Source of the DNA: Burkholderiales bacterium
GTDB taxonomy: Bacteria; Pseudomonadota; Gammaproteobacteria; Burkholderiales; JAEUOS01
Length of the DNA: 40,799 nt
Assembly (NCBI GenBank): GCA_947473125.1
Contig: CANJDH010000039.1
Coordinates: forward strand, 1 to 40,799
Reading direction: 5' to 3'
Positions 33,945 through 40,799 of the stretch are shown piece after piece (position 1 is the first letter of the stretch; each line of letters starts with the position of its first letter). The position numbers and the translations under genes are program-made. The notes below the pieces were generated by a model, which ran no database searches, was not told the origin of the DNA, and saw nothing but the letters and a program-made list of their open reading frames with translations.

Positions 33945-34451
33945 ATGGATTTTCTGTTTGACTACATTCACGTCAACACCTTCTGGACCATCGTGCTGAT
34001 CGTTCACGGGCTGATGGCCGTGGCCTTGCTCGGTGCCCTCACGCACCAGGCGATGGCGGTGTTGTGGCCGGTGCGCACGGGCGAGCGCGCGGACGGTTTC
34101 GTCGCGCGTTTTCGCGCGGTGTCGGGCCAGCGCTATGCAGTTGCCGTGTGCGTCCTCTGGGTGGCAACTTTCTTCTTCGGGGCGTGGCTCTATACCAAAT
34201 ATCGTATTTATGTGCGCATCCCGATCGAACAGGATGGTTTTTTCAAGACGCAGGGCGTTTTTGAACTCAAGGAGCACCTCGTCAGCTTTGGGCTCGGCGC
34301 CCTGCCCGCCTACTGGTATCTTTGGACCCATGCGGCTGACGAGGCCTACCGCAGTACGCGCAAATGGCTGACCGCCTGGCTGGCGGCGGTTTGCTGGTAC
34401 GCCTTTCTCGTCGGGCATATTGTCAACAATGTACGGGGGTTCGGCTCATGA
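33945..34451 (+). CDS. Four-helix, His-containing membrane protein, possible cytochrome b
   Basis: A 168-residue inner-membrane protein of unrecognised family. Four hydrophobic helices are visible at about 14-40, 64-84, 110-129 and 141-161. Histidines sit in or near helices 1, 3 and 4 (His21, His34, His111, His129, His158), compatible with haem b ligation, though this is inferred only from position. GGAGGAG at 33928-33934 lies ten bases before ATG 33945; an ATG at 33924 overlaps that site and is less likely. The stop overlaps the next gene as ATGA. Between a periplasmic cytochrome c gene and a second membrane protein, it may form the membrane half of an electron-transfer complex. Confidence 0.72.
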   Translation: MDFLFDYIHVNTFWTIVLIVHGLMAVALLGALTHQAMAVLWPVRTGERADGFVARFRAVSGQRYAVAVCVLWVATFFFGAWLYTKYRIYVRIPIEQDGFFKTQGVFELKEHLVSFGLGALPAYWYLWTHAADEAYRSTRKWLTAWLAAVCWYAFLVGHIVNNVRGFGS

Positions 34452-34807
34452 ACGAGACAACGCAGGTGCAGTCGCTGCGATTGAAAGTGTTTGTCATGGT
34501 GTTCGGGATCGCCATGCCGGTGTTGTACACGGTGGGCGACATGGCGGCTCTGCCGCTGTTCACCTACCATCCCGGCACCGACCGGCTGGAGTGGGGCTGG
34601 GGGCCGGCGCGCAAGGACGAGGGCCCTGCCATGTACTGGTACGGCTGGATCGCGATGTCCACGCTCGGCGCGGCCGTACTGGGCGGGCTGGCTGCGGCAT
34701 TGCCGCCGAAACTTACGGCACGCCTGCCCTTGTGCCTGTTATGGGTGGTGCCGGTGCTGCTGATACCGCTGCTGGTGTACTCTCTGAAGTATTACTGGAG
34801 GTGGTAG
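34448..34807 (+). CDS. Small three-helix membrane protein of unknown function
   Basis: A 119-residue protein with hydrophobic helices at about 12-32, 63-85 and 93-113. The loop between helices 1 and 2 is aromatic and charged (FTYHPGTDRLEWGWGPARKDEGPAMYWYGW), likely on the periplasmic side. I do not recognise the family. The start overlaps the previous membrane protein's stop as ATGA, so the two are probably made together and may form a complex. The C-terminus ends YYWRW. No conserved catalytic motif is visible. Confidence 0.72.
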   Translation: MNETTQVQSLRLKVFVMVFGIAMPVLYTVGDMAALPLFTYHPGTDRLEWGWGPARKDEGPAMYWYGWIAMSTLGAAVLGGLAAALPPKLTARLPLCLLWVVPVLLIPLLVYSLKYYWRW

Positions 34808-34811
34808 AGCC

Positions 34812-35228
34812 ATGAAGCTTCGGATGACTGCCCAATGCCCGTCGGCGATTGCCCTTCGAATTTTCGCCTGGGGGCTGACGATGGCGGTGCTGTCTGCTCC
34901 CGTCGCACGGGCCGGCGGGGGGGACGACGACGCGGCGGGTGACGTTGCCGTGGAAGGGCCGTCCTACTACGGGTTCGTATGGGATACGCGCGGCGCAACG
35001 ATTCCCGGTGCCACGGTGGTGCTGCGCGGCAAGACCGGCAAGCCGGCCGAACAAAAGGCCAATCTACTGGGCATGTACCGCACCCACATCAACAAGGACG
35101 TCAAGCCGGTGGATGTGGTGATGGCCTGCGAGAAGGCGGGATACCGGCAGACCAAGGTGGTCAGGCGCCAGTTGCCGGATGCTTCGGCGGCCCGCGTCCA
35201 GATCGACTGCGTGATGCAAAAGCTGTAA
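34812..35228 (+). CDS. Secreted carboxypeptidase-regulatory-like protein
   Basis: A 138-residue protein starting four bases after the previous stop. Residues 1-34 are a signal peptide ending APVARAGG, then an acidic patch (DDDAAGD), then a beta-sandwich of carboxypeptidase-regulatory type (YYGFVWDTRGATIPGATVVLRGKTGKPAEQ...LGMYRTHI). The same fold occurs at the N-terminus of the cytochrome protein at 31658, so the pair may share a binding partner. It has two Cys in the mature part (ACEKAGY and IDCVMQ), which could form a disulfide. No enzymatic residues are evident. Confidence 0.72.
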   Translation: MKLRMTAQCPSAIALRIFAWGLTMAVLSAPVARAGGGDDDAAGDVAVEGPSYYGFVWDTRGATIPGATVVLRGKTGKPAEQKANLLGMYRTHINKDVKPVDVVMACEKAGYRQTKVVRRQLPDASAARVQIDCVMQKL

Positions 35229-35248
35229 CGCCGCCCGGCCATCATCCG

Positions 35249-36952
35249 ATGCGCCTCGGCCGCTTTGGCAAGGCTCTGCTCGCAGTCCTGCTCGCCGGCA
35301 GCTTGCCGACCGGCGCGGCACCGGGGCGGGAAGCCGGCGCAGCTGACACCGTGCTGGTCAATGGCAGGATTCTCCGCTTCGATGCGACGCCGGCCGAAGC
35401 GCTGGCGGTGCGCGATGGACGCATCCTTGCCGTCGGCACCGGCAGCCAGGTTCGCCGGTACCAGGGACCGCGCTCCCGCGTGATCGACCTCGCCGGGAAA
35501 ACCGTGATTCCCGGGCTCATCGACTCGCACATCCATGCGATCCGGGCCGGGTTGACCTACGGCACGGAAGTCGACTGGATCGGGATGCGCTCGCTTCCCG
35601 CCGCGTTGGCGCGCTTGCGCGAAGCGGCGCGCGCCAGACCGAAAGGCACCTGGCTGGTGGTGGCGGGAGGCTGGACCGAGGCGCAATTTGCCGAGCGCCG
35701 CCGCCCGACGCAGGCCGAGGTCGCCGCCGCAGCGCCGGAGCACCATGTCTACGTGCAGCGGCTTTACAGCGCCGTGCTGTTCTCGCCGGGCGCCTTCGAG
35801 GCCCTCGGGGTGATGCGCCAGCCGGAGCTGGCGTCGCGCCTGAAGATCGAAGAGGGGCCCGATGGGCAAGCCACCGGCTGGTTCTCAGGGGATGCACGCA
35901 CCGTGAGCGATCTATACGACTTGCTGCCCGCGCCGGGGCATGCCGCGCAGGTGCAAGGCACCCGCGCGTTCTTCCGCCAGCTCAACGGCATGGGCATTAC
36001 CGGCGTCATCGATCCGGGCGGTTACAACATGCCGGTTGAAGCTTATGCGGCGCTGTTCGACCTCTGGCGGCAGAAGGGATTGAGCTTGCGCGTGGTGTAC
36101 AGCATCTGTGCGCCGCGTCGTGATGTCGAGCTGGAGGATTTCGCAGCATTGACGGCCCTGGTTCCGATGGGGGCGGGCGACGACTGGTTGCGCTTCAATG
36201 GCATCGGCGAAAACGTCGTCTGGGAGATGTACAACAACGACGCGCCGTCCGAGGCGGCGCGGGCGCGGCTGGCGCGGGTGCTGCGCTGGGCCGCCGCTCG
36301 GCAACTGACGGCCACCTTTCACTGGAACAACAATCGTTCCGTCGACCACCTGTTGCGCGTGATCGAGGAAGTTGACCGGGAGCGCAAGGTGGGGCCTCTG
36401 CGCTGGTCGATCGCACACCTCAACGATGCATCGGTCGATTCCCTGCGGCGCATGCGGGCGCTGGGATTGGGCTGGCTGGTGCAAAACGGCCTGTACTTCC
36501 GCGGCGAAGAGTTCATGCACCAGCATGGCAGCGCCGCCGCGCATGAGGTCCCGCGCATCACCGAGGCGCTGCGCCAGGGCGTGCCGGTCGGCGCCGGCAC
36601 CGACGCGCATCGCGTCATGTCCTACAACCCCTTCGTGGCCCTGCAATGGATGCTGGACGGCAAGACTGTCGGCGGAACGGCCACGCGCGGCCCCGCTGCA
36701 CTGCCGACGCGCATGCAGGCGCTGCGCCTTTACACCGAAGGCAGCGCATGGTTCGCGAGGGATGAATCGCGGCGCGGCGCTCTCGAGGTGGGTCGCCTTG
36801 CGGACCTGGCGGTATTGAGCGGCGACTATCTGGAAATGCCGGTCGCCGAGATAGGCCGTCTGCGCTCGCTGCTCACCATGGTGGGAGGGCGCATTGTGTA
36901 CGCCTCCGATGACTATGCAGCCATGGAGGGTCGGGCGGACAGCCGACGCTGA
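35249..36952 (+). CDS. Exported amidohydrolase family protein (YtcJ-like)
   Basis: A 567-residue metal-dependent hydrolase. Residues 1-25 form a signal peptide, so it acts outside the cytoplasm, which is unusual for this group. The beta-sandwich VLVNGRILRFDATPAEALAVRDGRILAVG leads into the barrel with metal ligands His94 and His96 in GLIDSHIHAIRAG. Later barrel parts are FHWNNNRSVDHLL, SIAHLNDAS and GAGTDAHRVMSYNPF with the catalytic Asp, then LYTEGSAWFARDE and GRLADLAVLS, all as in YtcJ/formamide-deformylase-like proteins. It could cut an amide, formamide or lactam bond, but the substrate cannot be read. It follows the membrane-protein cluster by 20 bases and converges on the LysR gene. Confidence 0.88.
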   Translation: MRLGRFGKALLAVLLAGSLPTGAAPGREAGAADTVLVNGRILRFDATPAEALAVRDGRILAVGTGSQVRRYQGPRSRVIDLAGKTVIPGLIDSHIHAIRAGLTYGTEVDWIGMRSLPAALARLREAARARPKGTWLVVAGGWTEAQFAERRRPTQAEVAAAAPEHHVYVQRLYSAVLFSPGAFEALGVMRQPELASRLKIEEGPDGQATGWFSGDARTVSDLYDLLPAPGHAAQVQGTRAFFRQLNGMGITGVIDPGGYNMPVEAYAALFDLWRQKGLSLRVVYSICAPRRDVELEDFAALTALVPMGAGDDWLRFNGIGENVVWEMYNNDAPSEAARARLARVLRWAAARQLTATFHWNNNRSVDHLLRVIEEVDRERKVGPLRWSIAHLNDASVDSLRRMRALGLGWLVQNGLYFRGEEFMHQHGSAAAHEVPRITEALRQGVPVGAGTDAHRVMSYNPFVALQWMLDGKTVGGTATRGPAALPTRMQALRLYTEGSAWFARDESRRGALEVGRLADLAVLSGDYLEMPVAEIGRLRSLLTMVGGRIVYASDDYAAMEGRADSRR

Positions 36953-36992
36953 TCCGGTGCGGTGGAATTCGCCAGACCGGCGGCAGAGTGCG

Positions 36993-37901
36993 TCAGCGCG
37001 CCTTGCGCGCGCGCAGGGCCTTGCGCAAATGGTCGTGAAAAATTTCCGCAGCGGGGCGCAGCGTAGACCCGTGTCGCGTGATCAACCCGAGGGTACGGTG
37101 CGTGGCCGGTGCACGCAATGCCAGGGACGTAACGGTGGGGTGGCCCGCCGGCAGCGCCATGCGCGGCACCACGGCCACGCCAAGACCCGCCTCCACCATG
37201 CCCAGCAGGGTAGAGATATGGCTGACTTCCACCGCAATGGCCGGATTCATGCCGGCCTTGGCCAGTGCATCATCAAGAAGCTGTCGGTTGCCGCTGCTGC
37301 GGGCTACCGAGATCATGCGCTCGCCGCCGAGGTCAGCCCAGCGCACCGTCTTGCGTTTCGCCAGCTTGTGGTCGCGACGCAAGGCCAGCACGAACGGGTC
37401 CACATGGATGTGCTCGAAGTCGATCTCGGGCACCTGGGTGCGCATGAAGCTGATGCCGAAATCGGCTTCACCGGAAATCACGCTGGCCAAAACCTGGTTG
37501 GCGGGCTCGTCCACCACGCGCAGGCGGATGCCCGGGTATTGCTCGGTGAAGGTGCGTACCACGACGGGCAGGAAATACACGGCGGCCGACGAAACGCAAC
37601 CCACGGTGACGCGCCCAGTGCGCGTGGCGGCGATGTCCGACACGCTCAACATGGCGCTTTCGAGGTCGTCCAGTGCCGAGCGCGCACGGTCGAGGAAAAT
37701 GCGCCCCAGGCTGGTCAGTCGGATTTCGCGCGTGGTGCGATGGAACAGGCGCGCACCCAGCGCCGTTTCAAGGTTCTCGATGCGGCGTGAAAGCGCCGGT
37801 GGCGACAGGTTGATTTGTTCAGCCGCAGCGCGAAAGCTGCCGCGCTCCGCCGCGGCGACAAAGGCATGCAGTTGCTGGAGGTCGAAATTGATGCGTAGCA
37901 T
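36993..37901 (-). CDS. LysR-family transcriptional regulator
   Basis: A 302-residue regulator. The HTH (QLHAFVAAAERGSFRAAAEQINLSPPALSRRIENLETALG) is at residues about 10-50, and the effector domain follows from about 90 (GRVTVGCVSSAAVYFLPVVVRTF). It is divergent from the hydratase gene. Its start codon and first codons overlap the inverted repeat at 37887-37909, so autorepression is likely. The same repeat at 31559-31581 suggests that it also controls the cytochrome gene. The inducer is unknown; a CoA-ester precursor or organic acid handled by the neighbouring hydratase and lyase would fit. Confidence 0.92.
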   Translation of the reverse strand: MLRINFDLQQLHAFVAAAERGSFRAAAEQINLSPPALSRRIENLETALGARLFHRTTREIRLTSLGRIFLDRARSALDDLESAMLSVSDIAATRTGRVTVGCVSSAAVYFLPVVVRTFTEQYPGIRLRVVDEPANQVLASVISGEADFGISFMRTQVPEIDFEHIHVDPFVLALRRDHKLAKRKTVRWADLGGERMISVARSSGNRQLLDDALAKAGMNPAIAVEVSHISTLLGMVEAGLGVAVVPRMALPAGHPTVTSLALRAPATHRTLGLITRHGSTLRPAAEIFHDHLRKALRARKAR

Positions 37902-37928
37902 GCATCAATACTATCAAAAATTGCACTT
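37887..37928 (+). promoter_or_regulatory. LysR-type operator between divergent LysR and hydratase genes
   Basis: ATTGATGC (37887-37894), seven bases, GCATCAAT (37902-37909), with T at 37892 and A at 37904 forming a T-N11-A core. TCAAA-A-ATTGCACTT follows at 37914-37928. The right half-site plus following block match 31574-31600 at 23 of 27 positions with the same spacing. In LysR systems the palindrome is usually the recognition site and the following block the activation site near the -35 region; the orientation points towards the hydratase gene. Confidence 0.7.
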
Positions 37929-38006
37929 CATTAATTTGTCGCACCCGACGAAAATCCTTCCTCGGCTGGCGCCGCCGTGATGGATTGAATGACAGGGGTA
38001 TCGCGC

Positions 38007-38858
38007 ATGAGCATCAACCTGGCCGACTGGGTCGGCCGCACTGAAATCATTGACGACAGCGTCACGCCAACGCCGGTGGCGGCGCTCTCGGCCACGCTGG
38101 ACTGGCCGTCGCAGCGGCCCGCCACAGGTACGCCGTTGCCGACCCTCTGGCATTGGCTCTACTTTTTGCCGCTGGCGCCACAAGCCGACATCGGACCCGA
38201 CGGGCATCCGAAGCGCGGCGGTTTCCTGCCGCCGGTGCCGCTGCCGCGGCGCATGTGGGCCGGGAGCGACTTCGTCTTTCACGATCCGCTGCTGGTGGGC
38301 GACACGCTGAGCCGCACCTCCACCATCGTCGACGTGAAGGAAAAAAGCGGCCGTACCGGCAACCTCATCTTTGTCAAGGTGCGCCACGAAATCCGCCGCA
38401 ACGGCAGCGCCGGGGTGGCGCTCACCGAGCATCACAACATCGTCTATCGCGATGCGCCACAGCCAGGCGACATTGCGCCGCCGCCAGCGTCCGCACCGGC
38501 AGAAGCGGCATGGAGCCGCCCGATCAAGGCCGACGACGTCCTGCTGTTTCGCTACTCGGCCCTCACGTTCAACGGCCACCGGATCCACTACGACCGCAAG
38601 TACGTCACTGAAGTCGAGGGCTACCCCGGGCTGATTGTCCACGGCCCCCTGATCGCCACGCTGTTGATGGACCTGCTGCGTCGTCAGCTGCCCGGCGCAG
38701 TGGTGCGCAAGTTCGAATTCAAGGCGATCCGACCGACCTTTGACATCCATCCGTTCGCGGTGCACGGCCAGCCATCTGCCGACGGCAAGACCGTCCATCT
38801 ATGGGCCAGCGACCACGAAGGCTGGCACACCATGGACGCCACCGCCACGCTCGACTGA
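38007..38858 (+). CDS. MaoC/FAS1-like dehydratase (mesaconyl-C4-CoA hydratase type)
   Basis: A 283-residue double-hot-dog protein. The N-terminal half has HWLYFLPLAPQADIGPDGHP and GGFLPPVPLPRRMWAGSDF, as in mesaconyl-C4-CoA hydratases and related FAS1-like dehydratases. The C-terminal half has the MaoC hydratase motif region FNGHRIHYDRKYVTEVEGYPGLIVHGPL. Such enzymes add water to branched unsaturated CoA esters (mesaconyl-, itaconyl- or 2-enoyl-CoA). ATG 38007 is preferred to 37989 although neither has a strong ribosome-binding site. It is the first gene downstream of the LysR operator and precedes the lyase gene by 49 bases. No CoA ligase or CoA-transferase is in view; it may lie beyond the right edge. 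Confidence 0.85.
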   Translation: MSINLADWVGRTEIIDDSVTPTPVAALSATLDWPSQRPATGTPLPTLWHWLYFLPLAPQADIGPDGHPKRGGFLPPVPLPRRMWAGSDFVFHDPLLVGDTLSRTSTIVDVKEKSGRTGNLIFVKVRHEIRRNGSAGVALTEHHNIVYRDAPQPGDIAPPPASAPAEAAWSRPIKADDVLLFRYSALTFNGHRIHYDRKYVTEVEGYPGLIVHGPLIATLLMDLLRRQLPGAVVRKFEFKAIRPTFDIHPFAVHGQPSADGKTVHLWASDHEGWHTMDATATLD

Positions 38859-38907
38859 CGCGCCGGCGCTGATCCACCCTATCCGGACATATTGCAAGGA
38901 ACCCGCC

Positions 38908-40257
38908 ATGGCCGCATCCATCATTGATTCAAGAATATTCGGCGACATCTTCAGCGAGGCGAAGATGCGCCAGGTCTGGTCGGATGAAAACCGCACGGCC
39001 AAGTACCTCGACATCGAGCGTGCGCTCGCCAAAGTGCAGGGGGCACTCGGCATCATCCCGAATGAAGCCGCCGACGAAATCGTCAAGAACTGCGAGCTTT
39101 CGCAGATCGACTGGGCCAAACTCAAGGCCAAGACCGAGCAGATCGGCTATCCGATCATCGCGGTAGTGAATCAGATCAATGCAAATTGCCGCGACAAACT
39201 CGGCGAGTATTGCCACTGGGGTGCGACCACGCAGGACATTACCGACACCGCCACGGTGTTGCAGATTCGCGAAGGGCTGGCCCTGGTCGAGCAGGATCTG
39301 GCCGACATTTCCGCTTCCCTGGCGGCGCTCGCCAAAAAGCATCGCGATACGCCGATCATCGGCCGTTCCAACCTGCAGCAGGCCACGCCGATCACCTTCG
39401 GCTACAAGATGGCGAGCATCCTGGCCGGCATCGAGCGCCATCGCGAGCGTCTGCAGCAGTTGAAGCCGCGCGTGCTGGTCGGCGAATTCGGCGGCGCCTC
39501 GGGCACGCTGTCTTCACTCGAAACCGGTGCGATGGAAACCCAGGCCGGGTTGATGAAAGAGTTGGGCCTCGGCCAGCCGCTCATTTCGTGGCATACGGTG
39601 CGTGACAACTTCGCCGAGGTCGGGGCTTTCCTCGGGTTGGTCGGCGGCTCGCTTGGCAAGATTGCTATGGATGTGAAGCTGATGATGCAGACCGAAGTGG
39701 CGGAAGTGTACGAGCCGTTTGCGCCGGGGCGCGGCTCGTCGTCGACCATGCCGCAAAAGCGCAACCCGATTTCCTGCCTCTACATTCACGCCAACATCTC
39801 GGTGGCGCGCCAGCACGCCGCGGCGCTGATGGACGCGATGGTGGCCGACCATGAGCGCTCCACCGGCCCATGGGAAATCGAATGGGTGTCGATGCCGGAA
39901 ATCTTCTGCCTGATGGCCGGGGCGCTCAAGCAGGCCAAGTTCATCCTGGCCGGCCTGGAAGTCGATGCCAAACGGATGCGTGCCAACATCGACCTGACCA
40001 ACGGCCTGGTGATGTCGGAAGCGGTGATGATGGGCCTCGGCCCCTACATTGGCCGTGAATATGCCCACGACCTGGTGTACGACCTGTGCCGCGAGTCCCT
40101 GGCGAAGAACCTGCCGCTCATCGAGGTGCTGGCGGCCCATCCTGAAATCAACCGGCACGTGACCCGCGCCCAGCTCGAATCGTTTTGCGACCCGGCCAAC
40201 AACCTCGGCCAGGCCGGGCACATGGTGGACCGCGTGCTCGACTCGCTCAGGCACTAG
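38908..40257 (+). CDS. Adenylosuccinate lyase/fumarase superfamily enzyme
   Basis: A 449-residue member of the aspartase/fumarase superfamily. The superfamily signature GSSSTMPQKRNP spans residues 276-287, and other conserved regions are HWGATTQDITDTA and RSNLQQATPITFGYKMA. These enzymes reversibly eliminate fumarate-like products or, in the carboxymuconate branch, cyclise a muconate. The resemblance is closest to adenylosuccinate-lyase-like and 3-carboxy-cis,cis-muconate cycloisomerase-like proteins found in catabolic clusters, so it is probably not the housekeeping PurB. AAGGA lies seven bases before ATG 38908. Together with the hydratase and a Bug-type receptor gene it suggests uptake and degradation of a carboxylic acid. 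Substrate undetermined. Confidence 0.85.
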   Translation: MAASIIDSRIFGDIFSEAKMRQVWSDENRTAKYLDIERALAKVQGALGIIPNEAADEIVKNCELSQIDWAKLKAKTEQIGYPIIAVVNQINANCRDKLGEYCHWGATTQDITDTATVLQIREGLALVEQDLADISASLAALAKKHRDTPIIGRSNLQQATPITFGYKMASILAGIERHRERLQQLKPRVLVGEFGGASGTLSSLETGAMETQAGLMKELGLGQPLISWHTVRDNFAEVGAFLGLVGGSLGKIAMDVKLMMQTEVAEVYEPFAPGRGSSSTMPQKRNPISCLYIHANISVARQHAAALMDAMVADHERSTGPWEIEWVSMPEIFCLMAGALKQAKFILAGLEVDAKRMRANIDLTNGLVMSEAVMMGLGPYIGREYAHDLVYDLCRESLAKNLPLIEVLAAHPEINRHVTRAQLESFCDPANNLGQAGHMVDRVLDSLRH

Positions 40258-40308
40258 CACGATGGCACGTTACATTAACGCCTTGGCTGCTCTCCGGAGG
40301 GTAATAAC

Positions 40309-40799
40309 ATGAAACGTCGTGATTTTGTGGCTACGGCCGCGCTGATGCCGCTTGCTGCCAGGCTGGGTGCACAGGACAAGTATCCGAGCAAGCCGATCCG
40401 GCTGATCGTGCCGTTTGCCCCGGGTGGCAGCTCGTCGATCGTGGCGCGGGCGTTCACCGGCTACATGTCCAAGTCGCTGGGCCAGGAAATCATCATCGAC
40501 AACCGCCCCGGCGGCGCCGGCAATATTGCGATGGAGGCCTGTGCCAAGGCCGATCCCGACGGCTACACCCTGATCATGGGCCATATCGGCACCATGGCGG
40601 TCAACCCCTACATGTTTGCCAAACTGCCCTTTGACACCAATCGCGATTTCGCGCCGGTATCGCTGTTCGCCAAGGTGCCGAGCATCTTCGTGGTCAACAG
40701 CAGCGTGCCGGTCAAGAACCTCAAGGACATGCTGGCCTACTGCAAGGCCAACCCGGGCAAGGTGTATTACGGCTCGGCCGGCAATGGCAGTGCCGGCCA
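40309..40799 (+). CDS. Bug-family tripartite tricarboxylate transporter substrate-binding protein (partial)
   Basis: The frame runs off the right edge, leaving 163 complete codons. The N-terminus has KRRDFVATAA, a twin-arginine-like signal, ending near RLGAQD. The mature start KYPSKPIRLIVPFAPGG is the hallmark of Bug (TctC) receptors, followed by NRPGGAGNIAMEACAKADPDGYTLIMG. CGGAGGG lies seven bases upstream of ATG 40309. Bug proteins bind small carboxylates and other acids in the periplasm and are greatly expanded in Burkholderiales. It is 51 bases after the lyase and probably co-transcribed with it. Confidence 0.93.
   Translation, partial: MKRRDFVATAALMPLAARLGAQDKYPSKPIRLIVPFAPGGSSSIVARAFTGYMSKSLGQEIIIDNRPGGAGNIAMEACAKADPDGYTLIMGHIGTMAVNPYMFAKLPFDTNRDFAPVSLFAKVPSIFVVNSSVPVKNLKDMLAYCKANPGKVYYGSAGNGSAG

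Noticed and set aside
1-40799. Mobile elements, tRNA genes, CRISPR arrays or phage genes marking the catabolic region as a recent island
   Set aside because: No transposase, integrase, tRNA-like cloverleaf or regularly spaced repeats were seen, and base composition by eye does not change at the borders.

Overview
The window is a densely packed, high-GC stretch of bacterial chromosome. It looks like a betaproteobacterium of Burkholderiales type: it has a gph-trpE-trpG-trpD-trpC order, a Bug-type tripartite tricarboxylate receptor, many LysR regulators and large aromatic-type catabolic operons. This assignment is an inference from gene content; no rRNA or other marker gene is present. Nearly every gene is on the + strand; the exceptions are one Rieske oxygenase and one LysR regulator. 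I see no tRNA, rRNA, CRISPR array, insertion sequence or integrase, and no gap longer than about 300 bases without a gene. The main gaps are 4727-4824, 6104-6205, 11667-11838, 23012-23109, 31520-31657 and 37902-38006.

Region 1 (1-4726) is the end of a czcCBA/cusCBA-like heavy-metal efflux operon. Region 2 (4825-10618) is housekeeping: aroQ, gph, a Trp-codon-rich leader peptide with alternative hairpins, trpE, trpG, trpD, trpC and a small exported protein.

Region 3 (10629-30758) is an accessory catabolic island. A Rieske oxygenase gene is divergent from a LysR gene that heads a run of 14 closely spaced or overlapping genes. These encode a molybdenum hydroxylase (separate FAD subunit plus a fused 2Fe-2S/Mo subunit), an SDR, a 6-hydroxynicotinate-reductase-like protein, an ApbE-like UPF0280 protein, a DUF1185 protein and a second Rieske oxygenase. 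They continue with a branched-chain-amino-acid-type ABC importer with a fused permease, a TIM-barrel isomerase-like protein, a HyuA-type ATP-dependent hydrolase and an Ldh-family dehydrogenase. The set reads as import, hydroxylation, reductive dearomatisation and hydrolytic opening of an N-heterocyclic or lactam-forming compound. The substrate is not determinable from sequence.

Region 4 (30854-36952) has a periplasmic MsrA, then a mono-haem cytochrome c/propeller protein, two small membrane proteins, a secreted carboxypeptidase-regulatory-like protein and an exported amidohydrolase. Region 5 (36993-40799) has a LysR regulator divergent from a MaoC/FAS1-like hydratase, a fumarase/adenylosuccinate-lyase superfamily enzyme and a truncated Bug-type binding protein. 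An identical interrupted inverted repeat (ATTGATGC-N7-GCATCAAT, with the LysR-type T-N11-A core), followed by a conserved downstream block, lies upstream of both the cytochrome gene and the hydratase gene. This ties regions 4 and 5 into one probable LysR regulon.
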